Part shown: one piece after another, positions 17,718 to 25,025 of the stretch
Position numbering within the stretch: position 1 is the stretch's first letter
Layout of the letters: each line of letters opens with the position of its first letter
Assembly (NCBI RefSeq): GCF_000425805.1
Contig: NZ_AUED01000018.1
Location: 1 to 64,000, forward strand
Reading direction: 5' to 3'
DNA length: 64,000 bases
Source: Pseudomonas vranovensis DSM 16006
GTDB lineage: Bacteria; Pseudomonadota; Gammaproteobacteria; Pseudomonadales; Pseudomonadaceae
Program-made: the position numbers and the translations under genes
Notes under the pieces: model-generated
The model's database searches: none
The model's input: the letters and a program-made list of their open reading frames with translations, nothing else
Told to the model about the DNA's origin: nothing

Positions 17718-19340
17718 TCAGAGCGCCTTGGCCCAGTCACGTAGCAGGTACTTCTGGATCTTGCCGGTGGAGGTTTTCGGCAACTCGCTGAAGACCACGG
17801 TCTTGGGTATCTTGAAACCCGCCAGGTGCTCGCGGCAGAAGCTGATGATCTCGGTGTCGCGGGTCTGATCAAAACCGGTCTTGAGGGTGATGTAGGCGCA
17901 GGGCGTCTCGCCCCACTTTTCATCCGGACGGGCCACCACGGCGGCCTCGAGTACAGCAGGGTGCTTGTAGAGGGTGTCTTCCACTTCGATGGTGGAAATG
18001 TTTTCGCCACCGGAAATGATAATGTCCTTGAGCCGGTCCTTGATCTCGACATAACCGTCGGCATGCCATACCGCCAGGTCGCCGGTGTGGAACCAGCCGC
18101 CGCGGAAGGCTTCGGCAGTAGCCTCGGGGTTCTTCAGGTAGCCCTTCATCACCGTGTTGCCGCGCATGAAGATCTCGCCCAGGGTGTTGCCGTCGCGCTG
18201 CACCGGCTCAAGTGTCTGCGGGTCGGCGACCATCAGGCCCTCGAGGGTGGGGTAGCGCACGCCCTGGCGGGACTTGATCCGCGCCCGTTCTGCCAATGGC
18301 TGCTCGTCCCACTCGGCGTGCCAGGCGCAGACTGTCACCGGGCCATAGACCTCGGTCAAGCCATACACGTGGGTGACCTTGATGCCCATTTCTTCCACCG
18401 CGCCAATCACCTTGGCGGGCGGCGCCGCGCCGGCCACCATGGCATTGACCGGGTGATCGATGGCCGCCTTGGCCGATTCGGGCATGTTGATCAGGGCATT
18501 GAGCACGATAGGTGCTCCGCACAGGTGGGTTACCTGGTGTTCGCGAATCAGGGTGAGGATCTTTTGCGGGTCGACCCGGCGCAGGAACACATGGGTGCCG
18601 GCCAGGGCGGTGACGGTCCAGGGGTAGCACCAGCCGTTGCAGTGGAACATCGGCAGGGTCCACAGGTAGACCGGGTGGTTGCCCATGGCCCAGGTCATCT
18701 GGTTGCCCAGGGCATTGAGGTAGGCGCCACGGTGGTGATAGACCACGCCCTTGGGGTTGCCGGTGGTGCCGGAGGTGTAGTTCAGCGAGATGGCCTGCCA
18801 TTCGTCCTCGGGCCAGTGCCAGACGAAGTCGGGATCGCCTTCGGCCAGGAAGGCCTCGTAGTCCAGGTCACTGACGGCCTGGCCCTCGCCGTACTCCGGA
18901 TCGTCGACATCGATCACCAACGGCGGGTTTTCCATCAGCGCCAGGGCGCCTTCGATCACCTTGTGGAACTCGCGGTCGGTAATCAGTACCTTGGCCTCGC
19001 CATGCTCGAGCATGAAGGCAATGGCCTCGGCGTCCAGGCGTACGTTCAGGGCATTGAGCACTGCGCCGATCATCGGCACGCCGAAGTGCGCTTCAAGCAT
19101 CGCCGGGATATTGGGCAACATCACCGCTACAGTGTCGCCCTGGCCGATACCGCGCCCGGCCAAGGCACTGGCCAGGCGCCGGGAGCGTTCGTAGGTCTGT
19201 TGCCAGTTGCGCCGGATGGCACCGTGGATCACCGCCGGGTAGTGGCCATAGACCGCCGCCGTGCGTTCGATGAAACTCAAGGGGCTCAAGGCCTGGTGAT
19301 TGACAGGGGCGGGCGCCAGGCCCTGGGAGAAGATCGACAT
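17718..19340 (-). CDS. Acyl-CoA synthetase, AMP-forming (AlkK-like)
   Basis: A 540-residue ANL-superfamily enzyme that activates fatty acids to acyl-CoA with ATP. The core motifs are intact: YTSGTTGNPKGVVYHHRG (ATP loop), VYGLTEVYGP, WFHTGDLAVWHADGY (adenylate-binding aspartate) and DRLKDIIISGGENIS (hinge). The catalytic lysine lies in PKTSTGKIQKY near the C-terminus. Length and motif wording fit the medium-chain AlkK group. The start at 19340 (MSIFSQGL) has ACAGGAAC upstream; an in-frame ATG at 19382 has no such site. It is the promoter-proximal gene of the pair. Confidence 0.92.
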   Translation of the reverse strand: MSIFSQGLAPAPVNHQALSPLSFIERTAAVYGHYPAVIHGAIRRNWQQTYERSRRLASALAGRGIGQGDTVAVMLPNIPAMLEAHFGVPMIGAVLNALNVRLDAEAIAFMLEHGEAKVLITDREFHKVIEGALALMENPPLVIDVDDPEYGEGQAVSDLDYEAFLAEGDPDFVWHWPEDEWQAISLNYTSGTTGNPKGVVYHHRGAYLNALGNQMTWAMGNHPVYLWTLPMFHCNGWCYPWTVTALAGTHVFLRRVDPQKILTLIREHQVTHLCGAPIVLNALINMPESAKAAIDHPVNAMVAGAAPPAKVIGAVEEMGIKVTHVYGLTEVYGPVTVCAWHAEWDEQPLAERARIKSRQGVRYPTLEGLMVADPQTLEPVQRDGNTLGEIFMRGNTVMKGYLKNPEATAEAFRGGWFHTGDLAVWHADGYVEIKDRLKDIIISGGENISTIEVEDTLYKHPAVLEAAVVARPDEKWGETPCAYITLKTGFDQTRDTEIISFCREHLAGFKIPKTVVFSELPKTSTGKIQKYLLRDWAKAL

Positions 19341-19482
19341 GCAATGTTCCTGTGCAGGGAGTCGGCGCGTGGCGCAGTACAACTCCCGGTGGCTGATTGT
19401 TAGCTCTGATCAGGTGTCGTGAAGGGTGGGCCCTTCAGGTGTCACATTTTTTACGTGAATCGCTATGTTACTTGGAAGATGG

Positions 19483-19498
19483 ACTATAGCAATATAGT
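19483..19498. promoter_or_regulatory. Small palindrome in the synthetase/kinase intergenic region
   Basis: ACTATAGCAATATAGT has perfect 6-bp arms and lies in the AT-rich part of the divergent gap between the acyl-CoA synthetase and the histidine kinase genes. It is 32 bp upstream of the kinase start. It could be an operator or promoter element; the assignment rests on symmetry and position alone. Confidence 0.3.
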
Positions 19499-19530
19499 AG
19501 AAGTACCATATCAGGCTTCAAGGCCATCCT

Positions 19531-21342
19531 TTGAGTGCACCCATGACGCCCTTGCTCGACAGTGATCCCCAGCCCAGCCTGCTTCTGGACGCCTCTTGCG
19601 CGGTGCTGGCGGTCAACCCGGCACTGCAGGCCATGCTGGGGCCGTGGCCCGAACGGTCGGCAGATTACTGGTTGCCGAGCAACTTGCAGGCCCTGGTCAC
19701 GGCCTGCCTGGGCCAGGTGCGGGCCATCAGCGATGTCGAAGCATCCGTAGCCGGGCGGATTCTGCTCTGGACCTTCATGCCTGCCAGCACCGGGCAAGTA
19801 CTGGCGCGTTGTCGCGACGCCACCGCCGAGCGCCTGGCTGAGCGCGAGGCCAGCCAGGCCCGGCGCCTGTACCGGTTGATCACCGAGAACACCACCGACC
19901 TGATTTCCCGGCACAGCCCCGATGGCTGTTTTCTCGACGCTTCGCCCGCGTCCTACCGTTTGCTCGGGTATTGGCCCGAGCAACTGCGCGGGGTGCCGGT
20001 GCAGTCGCTGTTCCATCAACAGGACCGCCAGCAGTCGCTGATGCTGGCCGCTCAGGCCCTGGAACAGGACGGCTACCAGACCATGACCTGCCGGGTGCGT
20101 CACCGTGACGGCCGCTACCTGTGGTTCGAGATCGCCAGCCGTGCCATTCGCGAAACCTACACCGGTGCAGTGGTAGAGATCGTCAGCGTCTCACGGGATA
20201 TCAGCGTGCGGATCGAGGCCCAGGAAAACCGCCGGCGGCTGGCCGAAGTGGTGGAGGCCAATACCGATCTTGTGCTGTTCACCGACCGTGACGGGCGCCT
20301 GAGTTACCTCAATGGTTCGGCGCGGCGGGCGCTGGCGTTGCAGGAAGTCGATGCACTGCCGCTGCTGCAGGCCCTGCTGGACCCGGGCCTGCAGCAACGA
20401 CTGGATCGCGAAGGCTGGCAGTGTGCCGAACAAGGCGGGGTGTGGCATGCCGAGACGCGGTTGATACCCTGGCAGGGCGCTGCGGCATTCCCCGTGTCGC
20501 TGGTACTGCTGGCCCATCGCGGCACGGGCGGCGAGCGCTACTACTCGTTGGTGGCGCGAGACATGACCGAACGTGAACTGCGCGAAAGCCAGCAACGTCG
20601 GCATCAGGACGAACTGGCCCACAGCGCGCGCTTGATCACCTTGGGCGAGCTGGCCTCGGGCATTGCCCATGAGATCAACCAGCCGTTGGCGGCGGTGGTC
20701 AACTACGCCGGTGCCAGCCAGCGTTACCTACAGGCCCTGGAGCGTGATCCCCAGGCGGCCGCGCGGGTTTCTCAGGGGTTGCAGCGCATCAGCGAGCAGG
20801 CCACCCATGCCGCTGCGGTGATCAAGCGTCTGCGTGCCTTCCTGCGCAAGGAACCCCGGCGCTTGCAGGCCTTGCATGTCGGCGATATCGCCACTGAAGC
20901 GGTACGGCTGTGCGACTGGGAAGCGACGCGCGACCAGGTGACCATCGTGCAGCAGGTAGCCGATACGCTGCCGACGGTGTACGCCGACCGGGTGTTGCTC
21001 GAACAGGTGCTGCTCAACCTGCTGCGCAACGCCATTGATGCCAATCGCGAGCAGCACTCAGGCCAGCCCTCGCGTATCGTGCTCAGCGCCGCGCTGGTCG
21101 CCGGGCAGGTGCAGATCGAAGTGATCGACCAGGGGCCGGGTGTAGCGCCAGAGCGCCTGGACGGTATTTTTACCCCCTTCAACACCAGCAAGCCCGAAGG
21201 GCTCGGCCTTGGCCTTAGTATGAGCCGCAGTATCATCGAAGGTTTTGGCGGCACCTTGCAGGCGATGCCAGGTGGAGCGGGTGGGTTGGTTTTGTCTTGT
21301 CGGCTGGCTCCAGTGGCCGGCGCCGCACCAGAGGATGTGTAA
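19531..21342 (+). CDS. PAS-domain sensor histidine kinase (FixL-like, soluble)
   Basis: A 603-residue kinase without clear membrane segments. At least two PAS-type domains lie at about 110-230 (RLITENTTDLISRHSPDG) and 235-360 (VEANTDLVLFTDRDGRLSYLNG). The H box is LGELASGIAHEINQPLAAVVNY, with catalytic-domain motifs LLNLLRNAIDAN, DQGPGVAPERL and GLGLGLSMSRSI. HEINQPL is typical of FixL/DctB-type kinases. The start is TTG at 19531 with AAGG upstream; an ATG at 19543 is the alternative. It overlaps the next gene by one base. It diverges from the acyl-CoA synthetase operon, which it may regulate. Confidence 0.9.
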   Translation: MSAPMTPLLDSDPQPSLLLDASCAVLAVNPALQAMLGPWPERSADYWLPSNLQALVTACLGQVRAISDVEASVAGRILLWTFMPASTGQVLARCRDATAERLAEREASQARRLYRLITENTTDLISRHSPDGCFLDASPASYRLLGYWPEQLRGVPVQSLFHQQDRQQSLMLAAQALEQDGYQTMTCRVRHRDGRYLWFEIASRAIRETYTGAVVEIVSVSRDISVRIEAQENRRRLAEVVEANTDLVLFTDRDGRLSYLNGSARRALALQEVDALPLLQALLDPGLQQRLDREGWQCAEQGGVWHAETRLIPWQGAAAFPVSLVLLAHRGTGGERYYSLVARDMTERELRESQQRRHQDELAHSARLITLGELASGIAHEINQPLAAVVNYAGASQRYLQALERDPQAAARVSQGLQRISEQATHAAAVIKRLRAFLRKEPRRLQALHVGDIATEAVRLCDWEATRDQVTIVQQVADTLPTVYADRVLLEQVLLNLLRNAIDANREQHSGQPSRIVLSAALVAGQVQIEVIDQGPGVAPERLDGIFTPFNTSKPEGLGLGLSMSRSIIEGFGGTLQAMPGGAGGLVLSCRLAPVAGAAPEDV

Positions 21343-21968
21343 TGCAGCAACCGAAAGTCTATGTGGTCGACGACGACCAGGGCATGCTCGACTCCACGGT
21401 CTGGCTGCTGGAGTCGGTCGGTATCCAGGCGTTGCCCTTTACCAGTGGCCAAGCGTTCTTAAGTGCCTGTGACGGTCACTTGCCCGCTTGCGTGCTGCTG
21501 GATGTGCGTATGCCGGGGATGGGCGGGCTGGGTGTCCAGGAGGCCTTGCGCGGGCGCGGCGTCGAGTTGCCGGTGATCTTTGTCAGCGGCCATGCCGATG
21601 TACCGATCGTGGTGCGTGCGTTCAAGGCGGGCGCTTGCGACTTCATTGAAAAGCCCTATAACGACCAGCTGTTGCTGGATGCAGTCCAGGCCGCGCTGGA
21701 CCGATCATCCCAGGCCCTGGCCGGCAGCGGGCCGCGTGACCAGGTGCAGGCGCGGATCGATAGCCTGACCCCGCGTGAGCGCGACGTATTTGTACCGCTG
21801 GTGCAGGGGTTCAGCAACCGGGAAATTGCCGAGCAACTTGAAATCAGCGTGAAGACCGTCGACCTGTACCGGGCACGGGTGATGAAGCGCATGGAGGCCG
21901 AAACGCTGCCAGCCCTGGTGGGGATGGCGATTGCCTGTGGGGTGGTGCAGGCGTTGAGACTGCGCTGA
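21342..21968 (+). CDS. FixJ-family response regulator (LuxR-type HTH)
   Basis: A 208-residue regulator. The receiver domain has the pocket VVDDDQG, phosphoacceptor D54 (CVLLDVRMPGMGG) and FIEKPYND. The C-terminal four-helix LuxR/NarL domain reads LTPRERDVFVPLVQGFSNREIAEQLEISVKTVDLYR in overlapping motifs. The ATG at 21342 shares its A with the kinase stop (TAATG), so the two are translationally coupled. It probably controls nearby fatty-acid genes or distant targets. Confidence 0.92.
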   Translation: MQQPKVYVVDDDQGMLDSTVWLLESVGIQALPFTSGQAFLSACDGHLPACVLLDVRMPGMGGLGVQEALRGRGVELPVIFVSGHADVPIVVRAFKAGACDFIEKPYNDQLLLDAVQAALDRSSQALAGSGPRDQVQARIDSLTPRERDVFVPLVQGFSNREIAEQLEISVKTVDLYRARVMKRMEAETLPALVGMAIACGVVQALRLR

Positions 21969-21976
21969 ACGCTGTT

Positions 21977-22074
21977 GTAGCCGCTGCCGCGAGGCCGCGA
22001 TCGGCCGCGAAGCGGTCGTAGACACCACTAGGCGATTGCTGTGCAGTCGATCGCAGCCTGGCGGCAGCGGCTAC
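21977..22074. repeat. REP-like inverted pair (BIME)
   Basis: A 27-bp arm beginning GTAGCCGCTGCCGC (21977-22003) is inverted at 22048-22074, ending GGCAGCGGCTAC, with about 44 bp between. The core is shared with the elements at 10862, 24837, 51575 and 62248. It fills the gap between convergent genes. Confidence 0.75.
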
Positions 22075-22086
22075 GGTTTCGGGATG

Positions 22087-22407
22087 CTAGGCGCGACGCC
22101 CCAGCAACAGCCCCACCACGAGCCCGAACCCGGCCGAAATCGCCACGGTCTGCCACGGGTGTCCACCGATGTAGTCCTGGGTGGCATCGACCACCGGCTG
22201 TGCCTTGCTGCGTACGTTCCCGACCGATTCACGTGCCTGTTTGAGTTTCAGGCCGATCTGGGCCCGCAGCGTGTCGGCGTCTTCTCCCACCAGCTTGGCG
22301 CTGTCCTGCAACAGCTTTTCCGATTCTTCGATCAACGCCTGCAGCTCGCTGAACGCCTGGTCCTTGATTTGCTCGGCTTCGGCTTGCACGGTGGTTTTCC
22401 TGGCCAT
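22087..22407 (-). CDS. DUF883 (ElaB/YqjD-like) inner-membrane-anchored protein
   Basis: A protein of about 106 residues with a long amphipathic helical N-terminal part, rich in E, K, Q and A (about 5-75). A C-terminal anchor follows: HPWQTVAISAGFGLVVGLLLGRRA, read in two parts. This is the DUF883 layout of ElaB, YgaM and YqjD, tail-anchored proteins that bind ribosomes in stationary phase in E. coli. I chose the ATG at 22407 because GAGGAA is seven bases upstream; the ATG at 22413 is too close. Its own promoter is likely. Confidence 0.88.
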   Translation of the reverse strand: MARKTTVQAEAEQIKDQAFSELQALIEESEKLLQDSAKLVGEDADTLRAQIGLKLKQARESVGNVRSKAQPVVDATQDYIGGHPWQTVAISAGFGLVVGLLLGRRA

Positions 22408-22538
22408 GGGCATTTCCTCGTCAGTTGATGGGCATTGAACAGTGGATGCCGCTGTGTACGGAAAGTTGCAGCGGAGTGCCGGACTCCGGCGGCTACAGTG
22501 TAAGATAGCGCCTATTTTCCAGCGGCAGGACACCCCTC

Positions 22539-22793
22539 ATGAGTTTCAATCTGGCCAACAAGAGTTTCGCCGAACGGGCGCAGATCGAGGACGAGAAAGC
22601 ACGTTTGTTCGAGCTCTGGCAGACCAACCTGGGCAAGGCCAAGGGCGAAGCCGCCCGGCTGATCGCCGAAAAACCGCGGCGCAAGGGCAAGTGGGCCGAA
22701 TGGGTTCGCACCGAGCTGGACGGCATGTCGCCGCCCGAGTTCGCCAATATGGTGCGCAGTGAAGTCAACAAGCTGATGGCTGCCGCCAAGTAA
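22539..22793 (+). CDS. Small conserved protein of unknown function
   Basis: An 84-residue, highly charged helical protein without signal peptide or membrane segment. I do not recognise a named domain. KPRRKGKWAEWVRTELDGM is strongly basic and could bind nucleic acid; that is inference. It is read toward the lipoprotein gene, 7 bp from its stop codon. Codon use is like its neighbours, and the reading frame is clean. Confidence 0.65.
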   Translation: MSFNLANKSFAERAQIEDEKARLFELWQTNLGKAKGEAARLIAEKPRRKGKWAEWVRTELDGMSPPEFANMVRSEVNKLMAAAK

Positions 22794-22800
22794 CAGGCCT

Positions 22801-23289
22801 TTACCTGGACGGGGCGCTCGGTTGTGGCAGGCTCAGTCGACCGCTGTCACTGAAGCGCCGGGTGCCGAACAGGCCGCCGGCAAGCTTGCCACGCAGCACG
22901 TAGGGCAAGCCGTCGAGCGTCTGTACCCGGCTCAGGCCCACGGCCTGGCGCAGGACGGTGAAGGCGGTGACGCTCACCGGCACCACCAGTACGCTTTCGC
23001 CGAAGCGGCCAATGCTGCCGCTCTGGTCACTCACTCCCGCCGCCAACGGTTGGCCATTGACCTCAAGGTTCAGGGCGATGCCGTTGTAGTCGATCGGCGT
23101 TTCATTGGGGTTTTGCACCCGCAGTTTCACCGCCATGCGCACCTCGAGGTCCTGGCCGGGCAGGGGTTCGATGCCGATCACGCTGATGTTCACGGGGTCG
23201 CGCGCCTGGAACAGGGCACAGGCGTTCAGGCCAAGGAGTATCGTCAGTACCAGGCACAGTCGCAAAAGGTGACGATAACCATGGGGCAT
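22801..23289 (-). CDS. LEA type 2 (WHy domain) lipoprotein
   Basis: A 162-residue protein with a lipobox LNAC at about residues 21-24, so the mature protein starts at a lipidated cysteine. The rest is one WHy/LEA14-like beta domain: VRMAVKLRVQNPNETPIDYNG and ALNLEVNGQPLAAGVS are diagnostic. Such domains are linked to desiccation and stress tolerance in plants and are common, poorly studied lipoproteins in Pseudomonas. It is divergent from the fecI-like gene. Confidence 0.85.
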   Translation of the reverse strand: MPHGYRHLLRLCLVLTILLGLNACALFQARDPVNISVIGIEPLPGQDLEVRMAVKLRVQNPNETPIDYNGIALNLEVNGQPLAAGVSDQSGSIGRFGESVLVVPVSVTAFTVLRQAVGLSRVQTLDGLPYVLRGKLAGGLFGTRRFSDSGRLSLPQPSAPSR

Positions 23290-23369
23290 GGGTGAAGCTC
23301 CAGGCGGCAGAATAGAAAGTTCAGTGTGGCAAATGCACGGCGACGTTGAAAGCCGTTGGCGTTATGAAC

Positions 23370-23388
23370 GATACTGTTTCTCATTAAC
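23370..23388 (+). promoter_or_regulatory. Putative Fur box upstream of the FecI-like sigma gene
   Basis: GATACTGTTTCTCATTAAC matches the 19-bp Fur consensus GATAATGATAATCATTATC at 14 positions by hand count. It ends 37 bp before the predicted start of the sigma factor gene. This fits iron-repressed expression of a fecIR pair and is the best Fur-box match seen in the window. Confidence 0.65.
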
Positions 23389-23425
23389 GTCTGTCTTCCG
23401 TTCCCAAGGCCCTTCGAATTCCTCC

Positions 23426-23944
23426 ATGTTGACGTCTCCCGTGTCCGGGCTGCTTGCCAGCTTTCAGGAACATTACGATGACCTGCTGCAGTTCCTGACC
23501 CGGCGCATGAGCGACCGTCAGCGTGCGGCCGACGTGGCCCAGGAAACCTACCTCAAGCTGGTCAAGATCGAGCAACAGGACCTGCCGGTGCTGCACGCGC
23601 GCAGTTTCATTTTTCGTGTGGCCGGGAACCTGGCCATCGATACCTTGCGACGTGAGCAGCGCATGGCCGGCAACCTCGATGACAGCGACGCTGCGCGTGA
23701 GGTGCCGTGCCCGTCGCCTGCGCCCGAGGCGGCCCTGCTGGCCCGCGAGCGCCTGAAGCACTTGGACGAGGCGTTGCTGCAGTTATCGCCCAACGCCCGC
23801 CAGGCGTTGTTGCTCAACCGTGTCGAGGGCCTGACTCAGGCGCAGATCGCACAACAGCTGGGCGTTTCCGAGAGCATGGTGGCAAAATACATCGGCCAGG
23901 CGCTGCGCCATTGCCGCAATTGGCTCAAACACAACCATGATTGA
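23426..23944 (+). CDS. ECF sigma factor, FecI family
   Basis: A 172-residue iron-starvation sigma factor. Region 2 is at about 10-80 (HYDDLLQFLTRRMSDRQRAADVAQETYLKL, in parts, then ARSFIFRVAGNLAIDTLRRE). Region 4 is at about 110-165 (LSPNARQALLLNRVEGLTQAQIAQQLGVS, in parts). No other sigma regions are present, as in the ECF class. The ATG at 23426 gives the usual FecI length; an in-frame ATG at 23288 would add a non-conserved leader. It overlaps fecR by 8 bp. It should direct transcription of the receptor gene at 25026. Confidence 0.93.
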   Translation: MLTSPVSGLLASFQEHYDDLLQFLTRRMSDRQRAADVAQETYLKLVKIEQQDLPVLHARSFIFRVAGNLAIDTLRREQRMAGNLDDSDAAREVPCPSPAPEAALLARERLKHLDEALLQLSPNARQALLLNRVEGLTQAQIAQQLGVSESMVAKYIGQALRHCRNWLKHNHD

Positions 23945-24815
23945 TGCCCTTTCCATGCCTGCACCGCAGCCGATCAGCGATATCTCCGACGATGCCCTCG
24001 ACTGGCAGGTGTTGCTGCACTCAGGCAACGCCACCGATGCCGACCGTGGGCGCTACCTGCGCTGGCGCAATCTGAGCCCTGCCCATGCACAGGCGGCGCA
24101 GGAAGCCGAAGCCTTGTGGGGCGACCTGGGCCAGACCCGCACGGCCGCCGAACTGACACTGCCAGCGCCGCGTCGCCGTCGCTGGGGTTCGGCCCTGGCG
24201 GCATCGCTGGTGCTGGCGCTGGTGGGGTATGGCGGTTGGCAACAGGCGCCGGCCTTGCTCGCCGACTACCACACCGCGGTAGGCCAGCAGCAGCGCATTA
24301 CCCTGGCCGATGGCTCGCATGTGCTGCTCAACAGTGGCAGTGCGTTGTCGGTGGATTTCACCGATGGCCAGCGGCGGGTGCTGCTCAAGGCGGGTGAGGC
24401 GCTGTTCGAGCCCGCCAGTGATCCGCGACCGTTCGTGGTCGATGCCGGTGGTGAGCCGGTGCAGGGGAGCGGAGCGGTGTTCAGTGTGCGCCGCAATGGC
24501 GGCGGTAATCGGGTCGTGATTGCCCAGGGTGAGGCGCAGGTGGGCGACCGGCTGTTGCAGGCCACCCCGGATGCGCGGGCGCTGACGGCCTGGCAGCGGG
24601 GCAAGCTGATATTCAATGGCAAGCCGTTGCGCGAAGTGCTGGCTGAGCTGGAGCGCTACCAGCATGGTCGCATTGTGTTGTCGGATCAGCAGTTGGGGGC
24701 GATGCAGGTCAGCGGGGTGTTCGACCTGGATGATCCGCAAGGGTTGTTGCGTACGCTGGAGCAGCGGTATGCGCTGAAGGTCACCTATCTGCCCTGGCTG
24801 GCGGTGGTGTACTGA
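23937..24815 (+). CDS. FecR-family anti-sigma factor / transmembrane sensor
   Basis: A 292-residue partner of the preceding sigma factor. The N-terminal DUF4880 segment (DDALDWQVLLHSGNATDADRGRYLRW, in parts) binds the sigma factor. One TM (about 82-98, WGSALAASLVLALVGYGGW) leads to the periplasmic FecR domain (ITLADGSHVLLNSGSALSV, RRVLLKAGEALFEP). The C-terminal LREVLAELERYQHGRI region should contact the receptor STN domain. It overlaps fecI by 8 bp. It relays occupancy of the receptor to the sigma factor, following the Fec paradigm. Confidence 0.93.
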   Translation: MIDALSMPAPQPISDISDDALDWQVLLHSGNATDADRGRYLRWRNLSPAHAQAAQEAEALWGDLGQTRTAAELTLPAPRRRRWGSALAASLVLALVGYGGWQQAPALLADYHTAVGQQQRITLADGSHVLLNSGSALSVDFTDGQRRVLLKAGEALFEPASDPRPFVVDAGGEPVQGSGAVFSVRRNGGGNRVVIAQGEAQVGDRLLQATPDARALTAWQRGKLIFNGKPLREVLAELERYQHGRIVLSDQQLGAMQVSGVFDLDDPQGLLRTLEQRYALKVTYLPWLAVVY

Positions 24816-24836
24816 CCGCGGTGGGAGCAATTGGCT

Positions 24837-24889
24837 CAGCGGCTACAGCAGTAATCTGTAGCCGCTGGCGAGGAAAGAGGCTGCGATCG
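24837..24889. repeat. REP-like element
   Basis: CAGCGGCTAC (24837-24846) is inverted as GTAGCCGCTG (24858-24867). The second arm continues with GGCTGCGATCG (24879-24889), as in the other REP-like repeats of the window. It follows the fecR stop by about 20 bp and may also attenuate read-through into the receptor gene. Confidence 0.6.
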
Positions 24890-24985
24890 ACTGCGCAGCA
24901 CTCGCCCGCGCCAACCCGTTTGAAAATAATTTTGGTTTCGCACTGCAAGTTCTTCTTCGCCCAATCGTCGTAGTGAGACTGATCA

Positions 24986-25004
24986 GCAATTCATTCTCAT
25001 TTGT
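24986..25004 (+). promoter_or_regulatory. Putative Fur box upstream of the STN-containing receptor
   Basis: The 19-mer GCAATTCATTCTCATTTGT matches the Fur consensus at 11 positions, with TCTCATT shared with the box upstream of fecI. It ends about 20 bp before the receptor start. The match is moderate, but position and function agree. Confidence 0.45.
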
Positions 25005-25025
25005 ACCTTTGCCTGGAAGAAAACA

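Noticed and set aside
16072..19403. Two very long plus-strand open frames (598 and 525 codons) antisense to the acyl-CoA dehydrogenase and synthetase genes
   Set aside because: They are antisense to conserved enzymes with complete motifs. High GC content creates such frames; their translations are rich in G, H, A and V with no domain.
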